Part shown: piece by piece, positions 1-9,222 of the stretch
Position numbering within the stretch: the first letter of the stretch is position 1
Layout: each line of letters begins with the position of its first letter
Assembly (NCBI RefSeq): GCF_016612535.1
Contig: NZ_JAENXS010000001.1
Span: 2,629,501-2,693,500 of the forward strand
Direction: 5' to 3'
DNA from: Bradyrhizobium diazoefficiens
Lineage (GTDB): Bacteria; Pseudomonadota; Alphaproteobacteria; Rhizobiales; Xanthobacteraceae
Length of the DNA stretch: 64,000 bases
Translations under genes and position numbers: made by a program
The notes under the pieces: generated by a model
Databases searched by the model: none
What the model was told of the DNA's origin: nothing
What the model saw: the letters and a program-made list of their open reading frames with translations, nothing else

Positions 1-86
1 TGTCTCTGCTAGGTTCGCAGACGCACCCAGCCGCCGCCAACGTGCAAATAACTGGTCTCGGGATCGCCCGGGACCTCGGAGGATTG

Positions 87-1085
87 ATGACGACCGCCGC
101 CTTGTCCAAAGTTGAGGAAGTTTCCGGTCTGCCCGACATGAAGGTGTCGGTGCGCCAGGTGTTCGGGATCGACACCGATCTCGAAGTGCCGGCCTATTCC
201 GAAGTCGATCCTCATGTGCCCGAAGTCGATTCCGACTACCGCTTCGACCGCGCCACCACGCTCGCCATTCTCGCCGGCTTCGCCAAGAACCGCCGTGTCA
301 TGGTCACCGGCTACCACGGCACCGGCAAATCCACCCATATCGAGCAGGTCGCGGCGCGCCTGAACTGGCCCTGCGTGCGCGTCAACCTCGACAGCCATAT
401 CAGCCGTATCGACCTCGTCGGCAAGGACTCGATCGTGGTCCGCGACGGCAAGCAGGTCACCGAATTCCGCGACGGCATCCTGCCTTGGGCGCTCCAGCAC
501 AACATCGCGCTGGTGTTCGACGAATACGACGCCGGCCGACCCGACGTGATGTTCGTGATCCAGCGCGTACTGGAAGTCTCCGGCCGCCTGACACTGCTCG
601 ACCAAAACAAGGTGATCAAGCCGCATCCGGCGTTCCGGATGTTCTCGACCGCCAACACCGTGGGTCTCGGCGACACCTCGGGCCTCTATCACGGCACCCA
701 GCAGATCAACCAGGGCCAGATGGACCGCTGGTCGATCGTCACCACGCTCAACTACCTCAGCCATGACGAGGAAGTGGAGATCGTGCTGGCGAAGGCCAAG
801 CACTATCGCACCCCGGAGGGCCGCGACATCGTCAACAAGATGGTCCGCCTTGCCGATCTCTCCCGTAACGCCTTCGCCAATGGCGATCTGTCGACGGTGA
901 TGAGCCCGCGCACGGTGATCACCTGGGCTGAGAACGCCGACATCTTCGGCGATATCGGCTTCGCGTTCCGGGTCACCTTCCTCAACAAATGCGACGAGCT
1001 CGAACGTCCGCTGGTTGCCGAGTTCTACCAGCGCTGCTTCAACGCGGAGCTGCCGGAATCGTCGGTGAACGTGGCGCTGAGCTAA
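87..1085 (+). CDS. cobS: Cobaltochelatase subunit CobS
   Basis: AAA+ ATPase subunit of the aerobic cobaltochelatase CobNST, which inserts cobalt into hydrogenobyrinic acid a,c-diamide. From the ATG at 87 the protein has 332 residues, the usual family length. Walker A GYHGTGKS lies at about residues 75-82 and Walker B ALVFDEYD at 141-148. The frame stays open upstream to 42, but the start [12 protein letters not shown] fits the family and follows a GGAGGA purine tract ending 3 bases before it; that short spacing leaves an in-frame TTG at 84 possible. cobT follows after a 131-bp gap filled by a palindromic repeat. Function is known from the family; the motifs are seen directly. Confidence 0.95.
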   Translation: MTTAALSKVEEVSGLPDMKVSVRQVFGIDTDLEVPAYSEVDPHVPEVDSDYRFDRATTLAILAGFAKNRRVMVTGYHGTGKSTHIEQVAARLNWPCVRVNLDSHISRIDLVGKDSIVVRDGKQVTEFRDGILPWALQHNIALVFDEYDAGRPDVMFVIQRVLEVSGRLTLLDQNKVIKPHPAFRMFSTANTVGLGDTSGLYHGTQQINQGQMDRWSIVTTLNYLSHDEEVEIVLAKAKHYRTPEGRDIVNKMVRLADLSRNAFANGDLSTVMSPRTVITWAENADIFGDIGFAFRVTFLNKCDELERPLVAEFYQRCFNAELPESSVNVALS

Positions 1086-1095
1086 GGTTTGAGAT

Positions 1096-1206
1096 GTCGT
1101 CCCGGCGGGACCCATACCGCGTGATGTCTCGTTTGAACGCCACTGAGAGTTTCCTGACACAAGAGCGGCCGGTGGTTATGGGTCCCGGCCTTCGCTGGGA
1201 CGACAG
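1096..1206. repeat. Type A intergenic palindromic repeat between cobS and cobT
   Basis: The element begins gtcgtcccggcgggaccca and ends with the inverse form ggccttcgctgggacgac, so the two ends can pair into a long hairpin. The same outer arms recur at seven other places in the window. It separates two genes expected to be co-transcribed, so it may act as an RNA structure in the cobST message (inference). Confidence 0.8.
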
Positions 1207-1216
1207 ATAGGGTCAG

Positions 1217-3118
1217 ATGACCACCTCCAACTCCAAATTCCGTAACACCAAGGAAGCGCCGACCGAGCCGTTCAAGCGCTCGGTGGCCTCCTGCCTCAAG
1301 GCGATCGCGAAATCGCCCGAGCTCGACGTTTCCTTCGCCGCGGAGCGTCCCGGCCTCGCGCCCGGCAAGGCGCGGCTGCCCGAGCCGGCGCGGAAGATGA
1401 CCAAGCGCGACGCCGCGATCGTGCGCGGCCACGCCGATTCCATCGCGCTCAAGATCGCCTGTCACGACGCGAAACTGCATCGCAAGCTGATGCCCGGCAA
1501 TCCGCAGGCGCGCGGCGTGTTCGAGGCGGTCGAGCAGGCCCGCGTCGAGGCGATCGGCGCGCGCCGCATGGCGGGCGTGGCCAAGAATCTCACTGCGATG
1601 CTCGACGACCACTTCCATCGCGGCAAGTTCGACGAGATCACCGACCGCGCCGACGCCCCGCTGGCGGATGCGCTGGCGATGCTGGTGCGCGAGCGCCTGA
1701 CCGGGCTGGCGCCGCCCACGGCTGCGAAGAAGATGGTCGATCTCTGGCGTCCGATTCTCGAAGACAAGATCGGCAAGCGGCTCGACCGGCTCGATGGCGT
1801 GGTCGAGGACCAGACCAGGTTCGGCGATGCCGTGCATGATCTCCTGACGGCGCTCGATATCGGCGACGAGCGCAGCGCCGACAGCGAGGACAATGAGGAC
1901 AACGACGAGAACCAGGACGGCGACAACGATCAGTCCGGCGCCGAGGGCTCGCCCGATTCCGACGCTGCGCAAGAGATGAGCGCCGACCAGGCGCAGGCGT
2001 CTTCGGAAGATATGAGCGAGAGCGCGATGGAAAGCGCGCAGGCCTCGACCTCGGATACCTTCGACGACGGCGAACTCGGCGACGACGAGACCCCGGGCGA
2101 GGCGACGCGTCCGAACGCGCATGGCAAGAACGAGCCGCGCGGTCCGGAATATCACGCCTTCGCGCCGAAATTCGACGAAGTCATCGCCGCCGAAGATCTC
2201 TGCGACCATGACGAGCTGGAGCGTCTGCGGGCCTATCTCGACAAGCAGCTCGCGCATCTGCAAGGCATCGTCGCCCGCCTCGCCAACCGGCTGCAGCGGC
2301 GTTTGATGGCGCAGCAGAACCGCGCCTGGGAGTTCGACCTCGAAGAGGGCATTCTCGACCCCGCGCGGCTGTCGCGCGTGGTGACCGATCCCTATCATCC
2401 GCTGTCCTTCATGCACGAGAAGGAGGCGACGTTCCGCGACACCGTGGTGACGCTGCTGCTCGACAATTCCGGCTCGATGCGCGGACGCCCCATTACAGTG
2501 GCGGCGACCTGCGCCGACATTCTCGCGCGCACGCTGGAGCGTTGCGGCGTCAAGGTCGAGATTTTGGGTTTCACCACGCGCGCCTGGAAGGGCGGGCAAT
2601 CGCGCGAGGCGTGGCTTGCCGCCGGCAAGCCGGCCAGCCCCGGCCGTCTCAACGATCTCCGCCACATCATCTACAAGTCGGCGGATGCCCCCTGGCGTCG
2701 TGCGCGAAAAAATCTTGGCTTGATGATGCGCGAGGGGCTGCTGAAGGAGAACATCGACGGCGAGGCGCTCGACTGGGCGCACAAGCGCCTGCTGGCGAGG
2801 GCCGAGCAGCGCAAGATCCTGATGATGATCTCGGACGGTGCGCCGGTCGACGATTCCACGCTGTCGGTCAATCCCGGCAACTATCTCGAGCGGCATCTGC
2901 GCCACATCATCGAGGAGATCGAGACCCGCTCGCCGGTCGAGCTGATCGCGATCGGCATCGGCCATGACGTCACGCGCTACTATCGCCGCGCGGTGACGAT
3001 CGTGGACGCGGAGGAACTCGGCGGCGCCATCACCGAAAAGCTCGCCGAACTCTTCAGCGAGACCAACACGGCGCCCACGCAACCGGCCAATCGCCCGCGA
3101 CGCAAACTGCATTCGTGA
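1217..3118 (+). CDS. cobT: Cobaltochelatase subunit CobT
   Basis: Partner of CobS in the CobNST chelatase; CobT and CobS form the ATP-driven chaperone part of the complex. The 633-residue protein has the family layout: an N-terminal helical region, a strongly acidic low-complexity linker at about residues 215-281 (Asp/Glu/Asn/Ser-rich), and a C-terminal von Willebrand A domain with the MIDAS sequence DNSGS at about 416-420. The stop overlaps the next gene's GTG start (GTGA), which suggests translational coupling to the esterase-like gene. Identification is firm. Confidence 0.95.
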   Translation: MTTSNSKFRNTKEAPTEPFKRSVASCLKAIAKSPELDVSFAAERPGLAPGKARLPEPARKMTKRDAAIVRGHADSIALKIACHDAKLHRKLMPGNPQARGVFEAVEQARVEAIGARRMAGVAKNLTAMLDDHFHRGKFDEITDRADAPLADALAMLVRERLTGLAPPTAAKKMVDLWRPILEDKIGKRLDRLDGVVEDQTRFGDAVHDLLTALDIGDERSADSEDNEDNDENQDGDNDQSGAEGSPDSDAAQEMSADQAQASSEDMSESAMESAQASTSDTFDDGELGDDETPGEATRPNAHGKNEPRGPEYHAFAPKFDEVIAAEDLCDHDELERLRAYLDKQLAHLQGIVARLANRLQRRLMAQQNRAWEFDLEEGILDPARLSRVVTDPYHPLSFMHEKEATFRDTVVTLLLDNSGSMRGRPITVAATCADILARTLERCGVKVEILGFTTRAWKGGQSREAWLAAGKPASPGRLNDLRHIIYKSADAPWRRARKNLGLMMREGLLKENIDGEALDWAHKRLLARAEQRKILMMISDGAPVDDSTLSVNPGNYLERHLRHIIEEIETRSPVELIAIGIGHDVTRYYRRAVTIVDAEELGGAITEKLAELFSETNTAPTQPANRPRRKLHS

Positions 3119-4176
3119 GCACGCACTCGTCCCGCCGCAGCTTCATCGGCCACGCGGCGGCGGGATTTTCCACTCTCGCTCTGTCCCCGTACGCGCACGC
3201 ACAGGCCGCGCCAAAACCGGCGCAGCCCGAGCACGCCGTCACCGCGCCTGCCGCGATCGAGGTCAATTCGCGGCCGATTCCCGATTTCGAGCCGCGCGAC
3301 CGGTCGCGCACGCGCTTCGGCTCATTGCAATATCGCAGCGGGCTCGTTCTGACCTCGCCGCATCGCGGTTTTGGCGGCCTGTCCGGCTTCCGCTTCCTCG
3401 ACGACAAGGGTGAGCATTTTCTCGCGTTGTCCGACCAGGGCAGCTGGTTTACAGGCCGCATCCGCTATGCCGGCGGCAAGATGGTCGGGCTCGACGATGT
3501 CGAGGCGGCGCCCATGCTCAACGCCGAGGGGCGGCCGATCACGGAGAAGCGGCTCTGGTACGATACCGAGTCGCTCGCGCGCGACGGCTCGCTCGTTTAT
3601 GTCGGGCTCGAACGCGTCAACCAGATCATGCGCTTCGATTTCGCCAAAGGCGGCACGCGGGCCCGCGGCGAGGTGCTGCCGACGCCGGGAGCGTTGCGCA
3701 AGCTGCCCTACAACAAGGGGCTCGAGGCGCTGGTGTTCGTGCCGAAAGGCCAGCCGCTCGCGGACACGCTGATCGCGATGTCCGAAGGCGGCTTCGACGC
3801 CGACGGCAATCTGATCGGCTTCCTGATCGGCGGTCCGACGCCGGGCCAGTTCAGCATCCACCGAACCGACCAGCAGTTCATCAGCGACGCGGTGCTGCTG
3901 CCGTCGGGCGAGCTGCTCATCCTCGAGCGCAAATTCTCCTGGTTCACCGGCATCGACATCCGCATCCGGTCGATCCCCCTGAAGACCATCGCGCCCGGCG
4001 CATTGGTCGACGGCCCCGTGCTGTTTCACGCCGATCTCGGCCACGAGGTCGACAACATGGAAGGCATCGACGCCCACGTCACGGCGGAGGGCGAGACCGT
4101 GCTGACGATGGTGTCGGACGATAATTTTTCGCTGCTCCAGCGCACCCTGCTGTTGCAGTTCACGCTGGCGGAGTAG
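3115..4176 (+). CDS. Tat-exported phytase-like esterase domain protein
   Basis: The protein (353 aa) starts with a twin-arginine signal, SRRSFIG followed by a hydrophobic stretch and an AHA-QA cleavage-like region near residue 30, so it should be exported folded to the periplasm. The remainder resembles the 'esterase-like activity of phytase' family (PF13449), a beta-propeller-like fold with repeated aromatic and Gly-rich strands (for example [20 protein letters not shown] segments). The substrate is unknown. The GTG start overlaps the cobT stop by 4 bases, so it is probably translated with cobT, although no role in cobalamin synthesis is known to me. Confidence 0.75.
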   Translation: MSTHSSRRSFIGHAAAGFSTLALSPYAHAQAAPKPAQPEHAVTAPAAIEVNSRPIPDFEPRDRSRTRFGSLQYRSGLVLTSPHRGFGGLSGFRFLDDKGEHFLALSDQGSWFTGRIRYAGGKMVGLDDVEAAPMLNAEGRPITEKRLWYDTESLARDGSLVYVGLERVNQIMRFDFAKGGTRARGEVLPTPGALRKLPYNKGLEALVFVPKGQPLADTLIAMSEGGFDADGNLIGFLIGGPTPGQFSIHRTDQQFISDAVLLPSGELLILERKFSWFTGIDIRIRSIPLKTIAPGALVDGPVLFHADLGHEVDNMEGIDAHVTAEGETVLTMVSDDNFSLLQRTLLLQFTLAE

Positions 4177-4288
4177 CCGCAATGCATGGCCTCGCTAGCG
4201 GCCATGCCGCCTGCGCAACTGGCAATTCGCGATCCGCCACCTAAACTTCATGCAATCGCTTCCATCCCTCCCATCCCCGGATCCCCGC

Positions 4289-5401
4289 ATGAGCGCCCTG
4301 TTTTCCCCGATCAAGCTGCGCGGCCTGACTTTGAAGAACCGCGTCGTGGTGTCGCCGATGTGCCAATATTCGGCCGAAGACGGCGTTCCCACCGACTGGC
4401 ATTTCACCCACATCAACAATCTGGCGCTGTCGGGCGCGTCGATGTTCTGCATCGAGGCGACCCATGTCGAGGCGATCGGCCGCATCACGCCGGGCTGTCT
4501 CGGGCTCTACAGCGACGCCTCCGAGGCCGCGCTGAAGCAGATACTCACCTCGGTGCGCAAACATTCGCACACCGCGATCGCGATGCAGCTCGCCCATGCG
4601 GGCCGCAAGGCAAGCAGCGCGCGGCCCTGGGACGGCGGCCAGCTCATCCCCGAGGCGCAAGGCGGCTGGCAGGCCGTGGCGCCGTCGGCGGTGCCGCACA
4701 AGGAGGGCGAGGCCGCGCCGCTGGCGCTCGATGCCGCGGGCCTGAAGCGCATCCGCGACGCCTTTGTCGACTCGGCAAAACGCGCGGAGCGCATCGGCAT
4801 CGACGCCCTCGAGCTGCACGGCGCCCACGGCTATCTGCTGCATCAGTTCCTGTCGCCGATCTCGAACAAGCGCACCGACGAATACGGCGGCTCGCTTGAG
4901 AACCGCATGCGCTTCCCGCTCGAAATCTACGACGCGGTGCGCGAGGTATTCCCGCACGAAAAACCGGTCGGCATGCGGGTGTCGTCGACCGATTGGGTCG
5001 AAGGCGGCTGGGATCTGGCGCAGACCATCGAGTTTGCGAAAGCGCTGAAGGCGCGCGGCGTCGACTGGATCGATGCCTCCTCCGGCGGCGTCTCGCCGCT
5101 GCAGAAGATCCCGCTCGGCCCCGGCTATCAGGTGCAGTTCGCGGACGCCATCAAGCGCGAGGCGGGACTGCCGACCATCGCCGTCGGCCTGATCACGGAA
5201 GGCAAGCAGGCTGAAGAGATCGTGGCATCCGGCAAGGCCGACATGGTCGCGCTCGCCCGCGGCATGCTCTACGACCCCCGCTGGGGCTGGCACGCCGCGG
5301 CTGACGTCGGCGGCGTCGTCGAAGCCCCGCCGCAATATTGGCGCTCGCAGCCGTCGACGCAGAAGGAGCTGTTCGGCAAGACGTCGTTCGGGGCGCGGTG
5401 A
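4289..5401 (+). CDS. NADH:flavin oxidoreductase, Old Yellow Enzyme (YqjM/XenA type)
   Basis: FMN-dependent ene-reductase of the OYE family; members reduce activated C=C bonds in enones, enals or nitro compounds with NAD(P)H. The protein has 370 residues from the ATG at 4289; the frame extends upstream to 4250 but MSALFSPIKL is the family-typical N terminus. SPMCQYS places the YqjM-type regulatory Cys at residue 25, and HGAHGYLLHQFLSP near 177-190 holds the substrate-binding His pair. This Cys marks the thermophilic-like/YqjM branch rather than the classical yeast-like branch. It stands alone between unrelated genes; physiological substrate unknown. Confidence 0.88.
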   Translation: MSALFSPIKLRGLTLKNRVVVSPMCQYSAEDGVPTDWHFTHINNLALSGASMFCIEATHVEAIGRITPGCLGLYSDASEAALKQILTSVRKHSHTAIAMQLAHAGRKASSARPWDGGQLIPEAQGGWQAVAPSAVPHKEGEAAPLALDAAGLKRIRDAFVDSAKRAERIGIDALELHGAHGYLLHQFLSPISNKRTDEYGGSLENRMRFPLEIYDAVREVFPHEKPVGMRVSSTDWVEGGWDLAQTIEFAKALKARGVDWIDASSGGVSPLQKIPLGPGYQVQFADAIKREAGLPTIAVGLITEGKQAEEIVASGKADMVALARGMLYDPRWGWHAAADVGGVVEAPPQYWRSQPSTQKELFGKTSFGAR

Positions 5402-5429
5402 GGCGCGCGTATGGCGCGACAACAATGGT

Positions 5430-5467
5430 GTCGTCCCGGCGCAGGCCGGGATCCATACCGCGTGATC
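5430..5467. repeat. Type A repeat, single arm
   Basis: Carries gtcgtcccggcgcaggccgg followed by atccataccgcgtgat, the left arm of the type A element. I see no matching right arm before the next gene, so this looks like a truncated copy. Confidence 0.7.
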
Positions 5468-5617
5468 TATCGATTCAAAGGGCGGACGACACCGAGAGTG
5501 TGGAGACGCCGCCGCGTCCCTGACCCCCGACCTCACGCATCCGTAACTCCCCTTACCTTCCACCCGTCGCAAAACAGGCCTAACCTCCGCAGCACTCAAC
5601 GCTGCGCGAGGCCCGCC

Positions 5618-6025
5618 ATGCGATTTGCTGTCCGCAAGACTGCCCATGTGCTGGAACGGATTGGCCTCGCGATGGCGGGCGCGGCCTGCGGGTTGTTCGT
5701 CGGCGCCCATGTCGGCTCCGCGATCCCGTCGCTCACCACGCAGGGGTTTCTGCTCTTGATGATGCTGCTCGGCGCGGTCGGCTTCTATCTCGGCATCGAC
5801 ACGCCGCAGCTGCCGTTCGACGAGGCGCACAGCGAGATCGACGCCGCGGAACTGCTGAGTTCCGCCGGCACGCTCTGCGCCACGCTCGCGGCGCTGGCCT
5901 CGGTCGCCGTCATCGTGCTCCGCCTCGAGCCGGATGGCGCGCTGACCTGGCTGGTGTTCCTCGGCTGGATCGCCGGCGTCGCCATGCAGATCGTCGCGGG
6001 CGCCAAGGCGCGGATGCGGGGGTAG
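5618..6025 (+). CDS. Small integral membrane protein of unknown function
   Basis: A 135-residue protein with about four hydrophobic segments: roughly residues 15-30, 36-55, 80-100 and 105-125. The loop between segments two and three is acidic (DEAHSEIDAAE). The start MRFAVRKTAHVLERIG is chosen because it is the first ATG after the palindromic repeat; an in-frame upstream extension to 5411 runs through repeat DNA and is unlikely to be coding. No family recognised. It ends 8 bases before the convergent PilZ gene. Confidence 0.65.
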   Translation: MRFAVRKTAHVLERIGLAMAGAACGLFVGAHVGSAIPSLTTQGFLLLMMLLGAVGFYLGIDTPQLPFDEAHSEIDAAELLSSAGTLCATLAALASVAVIVLRLEPDGALTWLVFLGWIAGVAMQIVAGAKARMRG

Positions 6026-6033
6026 GCAAGATC

Positions 6034-6279
6034 CTAAAACACCACGCCGACTTTCGTGCCGCGCTTCCAGGCGATGCGGCAGCGCTTCTTGGTGTTGACG
6101 TGCAGCAGCTCGAACCGATCGGGAATCTTCACCTGACCGCCGAGATCGATGCAGGCGCCGCCCGGCGAATAGTCGACCAGCGTGCAGGGGATCACCGGCG
6201 CGCGCGCGTCGGTGATGATCTTGGCCTGGCGGGAGACCAGGCCTGCAGGTTTGACACGGGCATGTCGGCGCGGATGCAT
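6034..6279 (-). CDS. PilZ domain protein
   Basis: An 81-residue single-domain PilZ protein. The cyclic-di-GMP binding signature is visible as RRHARVK near residues 4-10 (RxxxR type) and DYSPGGACID near 35-44 (the D/N-x-S-x-x-G element). Such proteins act as c-di-GMP receptors, but the partner cannot be told from sequence. The ATG at 6279 is preceded on its strand by a ggaggag ribosome-binding site, which decides the start over an open extension to 6327. Confidence 0.82.
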   Translation of the reverse strand: MHPRRHARVKPAGLVSRQAKIITDARAPVIPCTLVDYSPGGACIDLGGQVKIPDRFELLHVNTKKRCRIAWKRGTKVGVVF

Positions 6280-6450
6280 TGGCACTCTCCTCCAATTCCG
6301 CAAGGCGCGGCGGGTCTGTCCCATCATGGGGGGCAGGTGATGCGATCCGCCTAAGGCGGGCGGGAGAATTTTAATGAAAAGTAGCGTGGAATGCGGAAAG
6401 CGGAGGTAGCGGGGTGGGATGGTGCACCAACCGCCGCCTCAAACTCCGCC

Positions 6451-6598
6451 GTCGTCCCGGCCTAGTGCGCAATTGCGCACGGGGGGCCGGGATCCATACC
6501 GCGTGGTCTTTCGGCTGTGGGAAGCAGAAGTACCAAACCACGAGTCTTCGCCAAACTTCTCCCTGGGGGTATGGGTCCCGGCCTTCGCCGGGACGACA
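6451..6598. repeat. Type A repeat with nested gcgcaattgcgc palindrome
   Basis: Full type A element: gtcgtcccgg arm on the left, ggccttcgccgggacgac on the right. Unlike the other basic copies, the left arm carries an internal insert cctagtgcgcaattgcgcac, itself palindromic. It fills most of the roughly 350-bp gap between the PilZ and DUF2235 genes; no other gene or signal is seen there. Confidence 0.75.
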
Positions 6599-6628
6599 CT
6601 TTTGGTGTGGCGCCGCCATCGCCCAGCA

Positions 6629-7969
6629 TCACCCTGCCACAATCTCCCCCACCTCCGTCTCAGCCCCCACCCCCGGCGCCACCGGCATTGCCACCGTCAC
6701 ATACGCCTTCGGCAGGTTCACCGGCCGATAATCCGGCTCCACCGCCATGCGCTTGACCACGCTCTCATGCACATGCGCGCCTTCGGGAATCAGGCGCGGT
6801 TCGCCATCGGGGATGTAGAAGCCGAAAAACACCGTCCGCTCCGGCCATTCCTTGTAGCTCGCGCGCTTCGGCAAAAATTCCAGCACGCGCCAGGCCGCGC
6901 TCATCGAATTGTGCAGCACGCCCGCCTTGCCGGTAAAAGCCGGCGGGACGTAGCTGAATGGGCTCCCCTTGCGCTGAACGCCCCAGGCGAGCTGGTTCAC
7001 GGTGCTTGGGTTGAACTTCAGCCCGGCCTTGGTCGCCTCGTCGATCATCCACAGCAGCGGATATTTCGAGTCCGCACTCTCGGTCTCCGGATAGCCGCCG
7101 CCGACGTCGCAATGCACGCCGGCGAACCACACCTGAAGGATGTCCTGCGGCTCCTTCTTCTCGTCGGGCACGTAGCGGTTGCGCCAGTAGTCCTGCGGCT
7201 CCTCGTACGCTTTCAGGCGGAACATGCAGCGCCGCTCGTCGATCGCGATCGCCTGGCGAAAAATGTTCACGCTCGGATTGCGCAGCGTGAAGGCGAGTTC
7301 CTCCAGGCTGAAGACGAGGAAGAAGACGTCGCGCCGCGGCACGATCACGCTCGCCACCGTGTCCCACACGCCGATGAAATGGATGGTCGGCCAGCGCGTC
7401 GAGGTGATGCGCGCAAATTGCGCGGCGAGATCGAATGCGTCCTTCGGCAGCGGCCCCTGGTCGTCGACGACGACGTCCTTGAGGTCCTCGATGTCGTTGC
7501 CGCGCCCGAGCCCGGAATATTGCTTGTAGGCGACGAGGCCGCTTCCTGCGAGGTTGGCCTGCTCCGGCGAGATCAGCCCGATTTTGTGGATTAGCCCCGC
7601 CAGCACGCGCACCGTGTAAGCACCGCGCGAAAAGCCGAACAAATAGATGCGGTCGCCCGGCGCGTAATGCGCGACCAGGAAGCAATAGGCCGCGAGCACG
7701 TTGTCATCGAGCCCGTAGCCGGTGGCGAGCCCCAGCACCAGCTTGATGTCAGACTTCCAGCGATTCCACGTCGACGGCTCCGTCACCGTGCCGACGCCGG
7801 GATCGTAGAACACCATCTGCCGCGGATGCGTCTTGTCCGTCTTGCGCAGGCAGCGATAGAGCTTCAGGACGTTGGAGATATTTTCCGATATCTCGTTGCC
7901 GGTGCCGTCACAGCAGACGACGAGGTTTTTCGGTTCGGATTTGTGCTCGTGCTGGCCATCATGCTCCAC
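6629..7969 (-). CDS. DUF2235 alpha/beta-hydrolase (Tle1-like)
   Basis: A 446-residue member of the DUF2235 family, which includes type VI secretion phospholipase effectors (Tle1) as well as many uncharacterised cytosolic proteins. An N-terminal CCDGTGN motif lies at about residues 19-25 and the nucleophile elbow FGFSRGA at 111-117 with the catalytic Ser at 114. Conserved VWDTVAS and CDVGGGYPE segments also fit. No signal peptide, membrane segment, VgrG, PAAR or immunity gene is nearby, so a secreted-effector role is not supported by context. A broken copy of its 5' end lies at 11092-11260. Confidence 0.85.
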   Translation of the reverse strand: MEHDGQHEHKSEPKNLVVCCDGTGNEISENISNVLKLYRCLRKTDKTHPRQMVFYDPGVGTVTEPSTWNRWKSDIKLVLGLATGYGLDDNVLAAYCFLVAHYAPGDRIYLFGFSRGAYTVRVLAGLIHKIGLISPEQANLAGSGLVAYKQYSGLGRGNDIEDLKDVVVDDQGPLPKDAFDLAAQFARITSTRWPTIHFIGVWDTVASVIVPRRDVFFLVFSLEELAFTLRNPSVNIFRQAIAIDERRCMFRLKAYEEPQDYWRNRYVPDEKKEPQDILQVWFAGVHCDVGGGYPETESADSKYPLLWMIDEATKAGLKFNPSTVNQLAWGVQRKGSPFSYVPPAFTGKAGVLHNSMSAAWRVLEFLPKRASYKEWPERTVFFGFYIPDGEPRLIPEGAHVHESVVKRMAVEPDYRPVNLPKAYVTVAMPVAPGVGAETEVGEIVAG

Positions 7970-8130
7970 GGTCCGCCCCTCCCGGTGATGCTACCGGAGC
8001 GAGTATAGCGGAAAACCGCGACGGAGAAGAGACGGCGGAGGAGGTGGGCTATTTCGGCTATCATGCTCGCAGTGTCTGGCCGCGAGCGCGATGGCACTTG
8101 ATTGGATCGATTTGGCCGCGGGCTCCTCAA

Positions 8131-8249
8131 CCTCTCCCGCTTGCGGGGGAGGTCGGCGCGTAGCGCCGGGTGGGGGCTCGCTCCTCATAGGGAGTGCCCA
8201 TTGCGGAAGCACCCCCACCCCAGCCCTCCCCCGCAAGCGGGAGAGGGAG
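8131..8249. repeat. Type B intergenic palindromic repeat
   Basis: Begins cctctcccgcttgcggggga and ends with the inverse ccctcccccgcaagcgggag. Each end is a small hairpin in itself and the two ends also pair with each other. It lies between the divergent start of the DUF2235 gene and the 3' end of the small basic gene; similar copies are at 9086 and 15970. Confidence 0.75.
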
Positions 8250-8277
8250 CGCACCTTCTACGCGGCTCGTCCGCCCC

Positions 8278-8409
8278 CTACTTCTTCTTCTGACCGATCT
8301 CCGGCTGCCACGCCCCCTCCTTGCGGCTCGGCGCCGCGGCGGTCACCTTGACCTTGTCCTTCTTCGGCTTCTTGGTTTCGCGATTGCTGCGTTGCTGTCC
8401 CTTGGCCAT
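8278..8409 (-). CDS. Small lysine-rich protein of unknown function
   Basis: A 43-residue, strongly basic protein (MAKGQQRSNRETKKPKKDK at the N terminus, GQKKK at the C terminus). The start is supported by aaggagag 5 bases upstream on its strand. I recognise similar short proteins as common hypothetical genes in rhizobia. The Lys/Arg-rich composition suggests nucleic-acid binding, but that is inference only. Confidence 0.6.
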   Translation of the reverse strand: MAKGQQRSNRETKKPKKDKVKVTAAAPSRKEGAWQPEIGQKKK

Positions 8410-8776
8410 GTCGCTCTCCTTCGATGGTGGTTCGAATTCGCTGAGGTCGTCCGGTTGCAGCATCCGTCCGCGCGGGCCGGCAGACGCGCACGTGCATGTT
8501 GCCGTCGCGCAGAAGCACACCAAAAATACGCCTGCACCACGGCAATAGCGAGCACTAAAGCGGTGCGCGCTTCGCCGCACGCGCCGTGCTGGCAATAGCG
8601 CTGGCTATTGCAGCGCCAGAGGCGCATGGTCGCGACCGCTGGCGTCGGTTGGGGCCGCTCTCGCAAGGCAAGGCAGGCGTTCATGACCATCCGTTCGCGG
8701 CGCGAAACCAATCCGCATCCACGCCCTGGCGAGGCGCAACACATCGATGCGAGTGTCGCCCAAGACTGTCCATGCC
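8410..8776. other. Gene-poor spacer with one small hairpin
   Basis: About 370 bases between divergent small genes. The only structure I see is a 7-bp stem caatagc/gctattg with a 4-base loop at 8593-8610. Open frames here lack ribosome-binding sites and convincing composition. No promoter could be assigned with confidence. Confidence 0.4.
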
Positions 8777-9073
8777 ATGACTGACCATACCGTCGATCTC
8801 GACAAGCACCGCGGCATGGCCGCCCAGAAGGCGACCGATCTTCGCCGCGCGCTGGCCGAGGTCGAGACCAATCTCAAGGAGCTGCGCGAGCGCGAGACCG
8901 CGCTCGAGAACCAGCTGCTCACCGTGCCCGCGGCATCGTGGCCGGAGGCAGCCGCGAAGGCGCGCTATCTGCTCAACATCTACGCTGCGAGCCTGCCCTC
9001 CGAAGACTCCAGGCACCGCGCGCTGGTCGCCGCCCTGTTCGACGATTTCGCCAGGCTCACCGGGGACAATTGA
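8777..9073 (+). CDS. Small coiled-coil hypothetical protein
   Basis: A 98-residue protein. Residues about 15-45 (AAQKATDLRRALAEVETNL and onward) form a clear charged heptad-like coiled coil, followed by a helical region ending DDFARLTGDN. No catalytic motif and no signal peptide. The start at MTDHTVDLDKHRG is preferred; an in-frame ATG at 8747 would add ten residues. It directly precedes a type B repeat and the IS element. Family not recognised. Confidence 0.55.
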   Translation: MTDHTVDLDKHRGMAAQKATDLRRALAEVETNLKELRERETALENQLLTVPAASWPEAAAKARYLLNIYAASLPSEDSRHRALVAALFDDFARLTGDN

Positions 9074-9085
9074 GGCGGTCGGTTC

Positions 9086-9222
9086 ACCTCTCCCGCTTGC
9101 GGGAGAGGTCGGCGCGCCCGGGCGATGCAAAGCATCGTCCCGCGCGCCGGGTGAGGGCTCTCTCCTCTGGGGGAGCGTCGATTGTGGAGACACCCCCACC
9201 CCGACCCTCCCCCGCGAGCGGG
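9086..9222. repeat. Type B repeat, interrupted by the IS element
   Basis: Left arm cctctcccgcttgcgggaga and the beginning of the right arm ccctcccccgcgagcggg are present. The IS begins exactly inside the terminal hairpin, and a fragment resembling the rest (aaggggagagggagag) resumes after the IS at about 10670. This shows insertion into an existing palindromic element. Confidence 0.75.

Noticed and set aside
9..1160. Long open frame on the minus strand opposite cobS
   Set aside because: Antisense shadow caused by high GC; the plus strand encodes the conserved CobS motifs.
6629..7969. DUF2235 gene as a type VI secretion effector with an immunity partner
   Set aside because: No VgrG, PAAR, Hcp or immunity-like gene is nearby, and there is no export signal.
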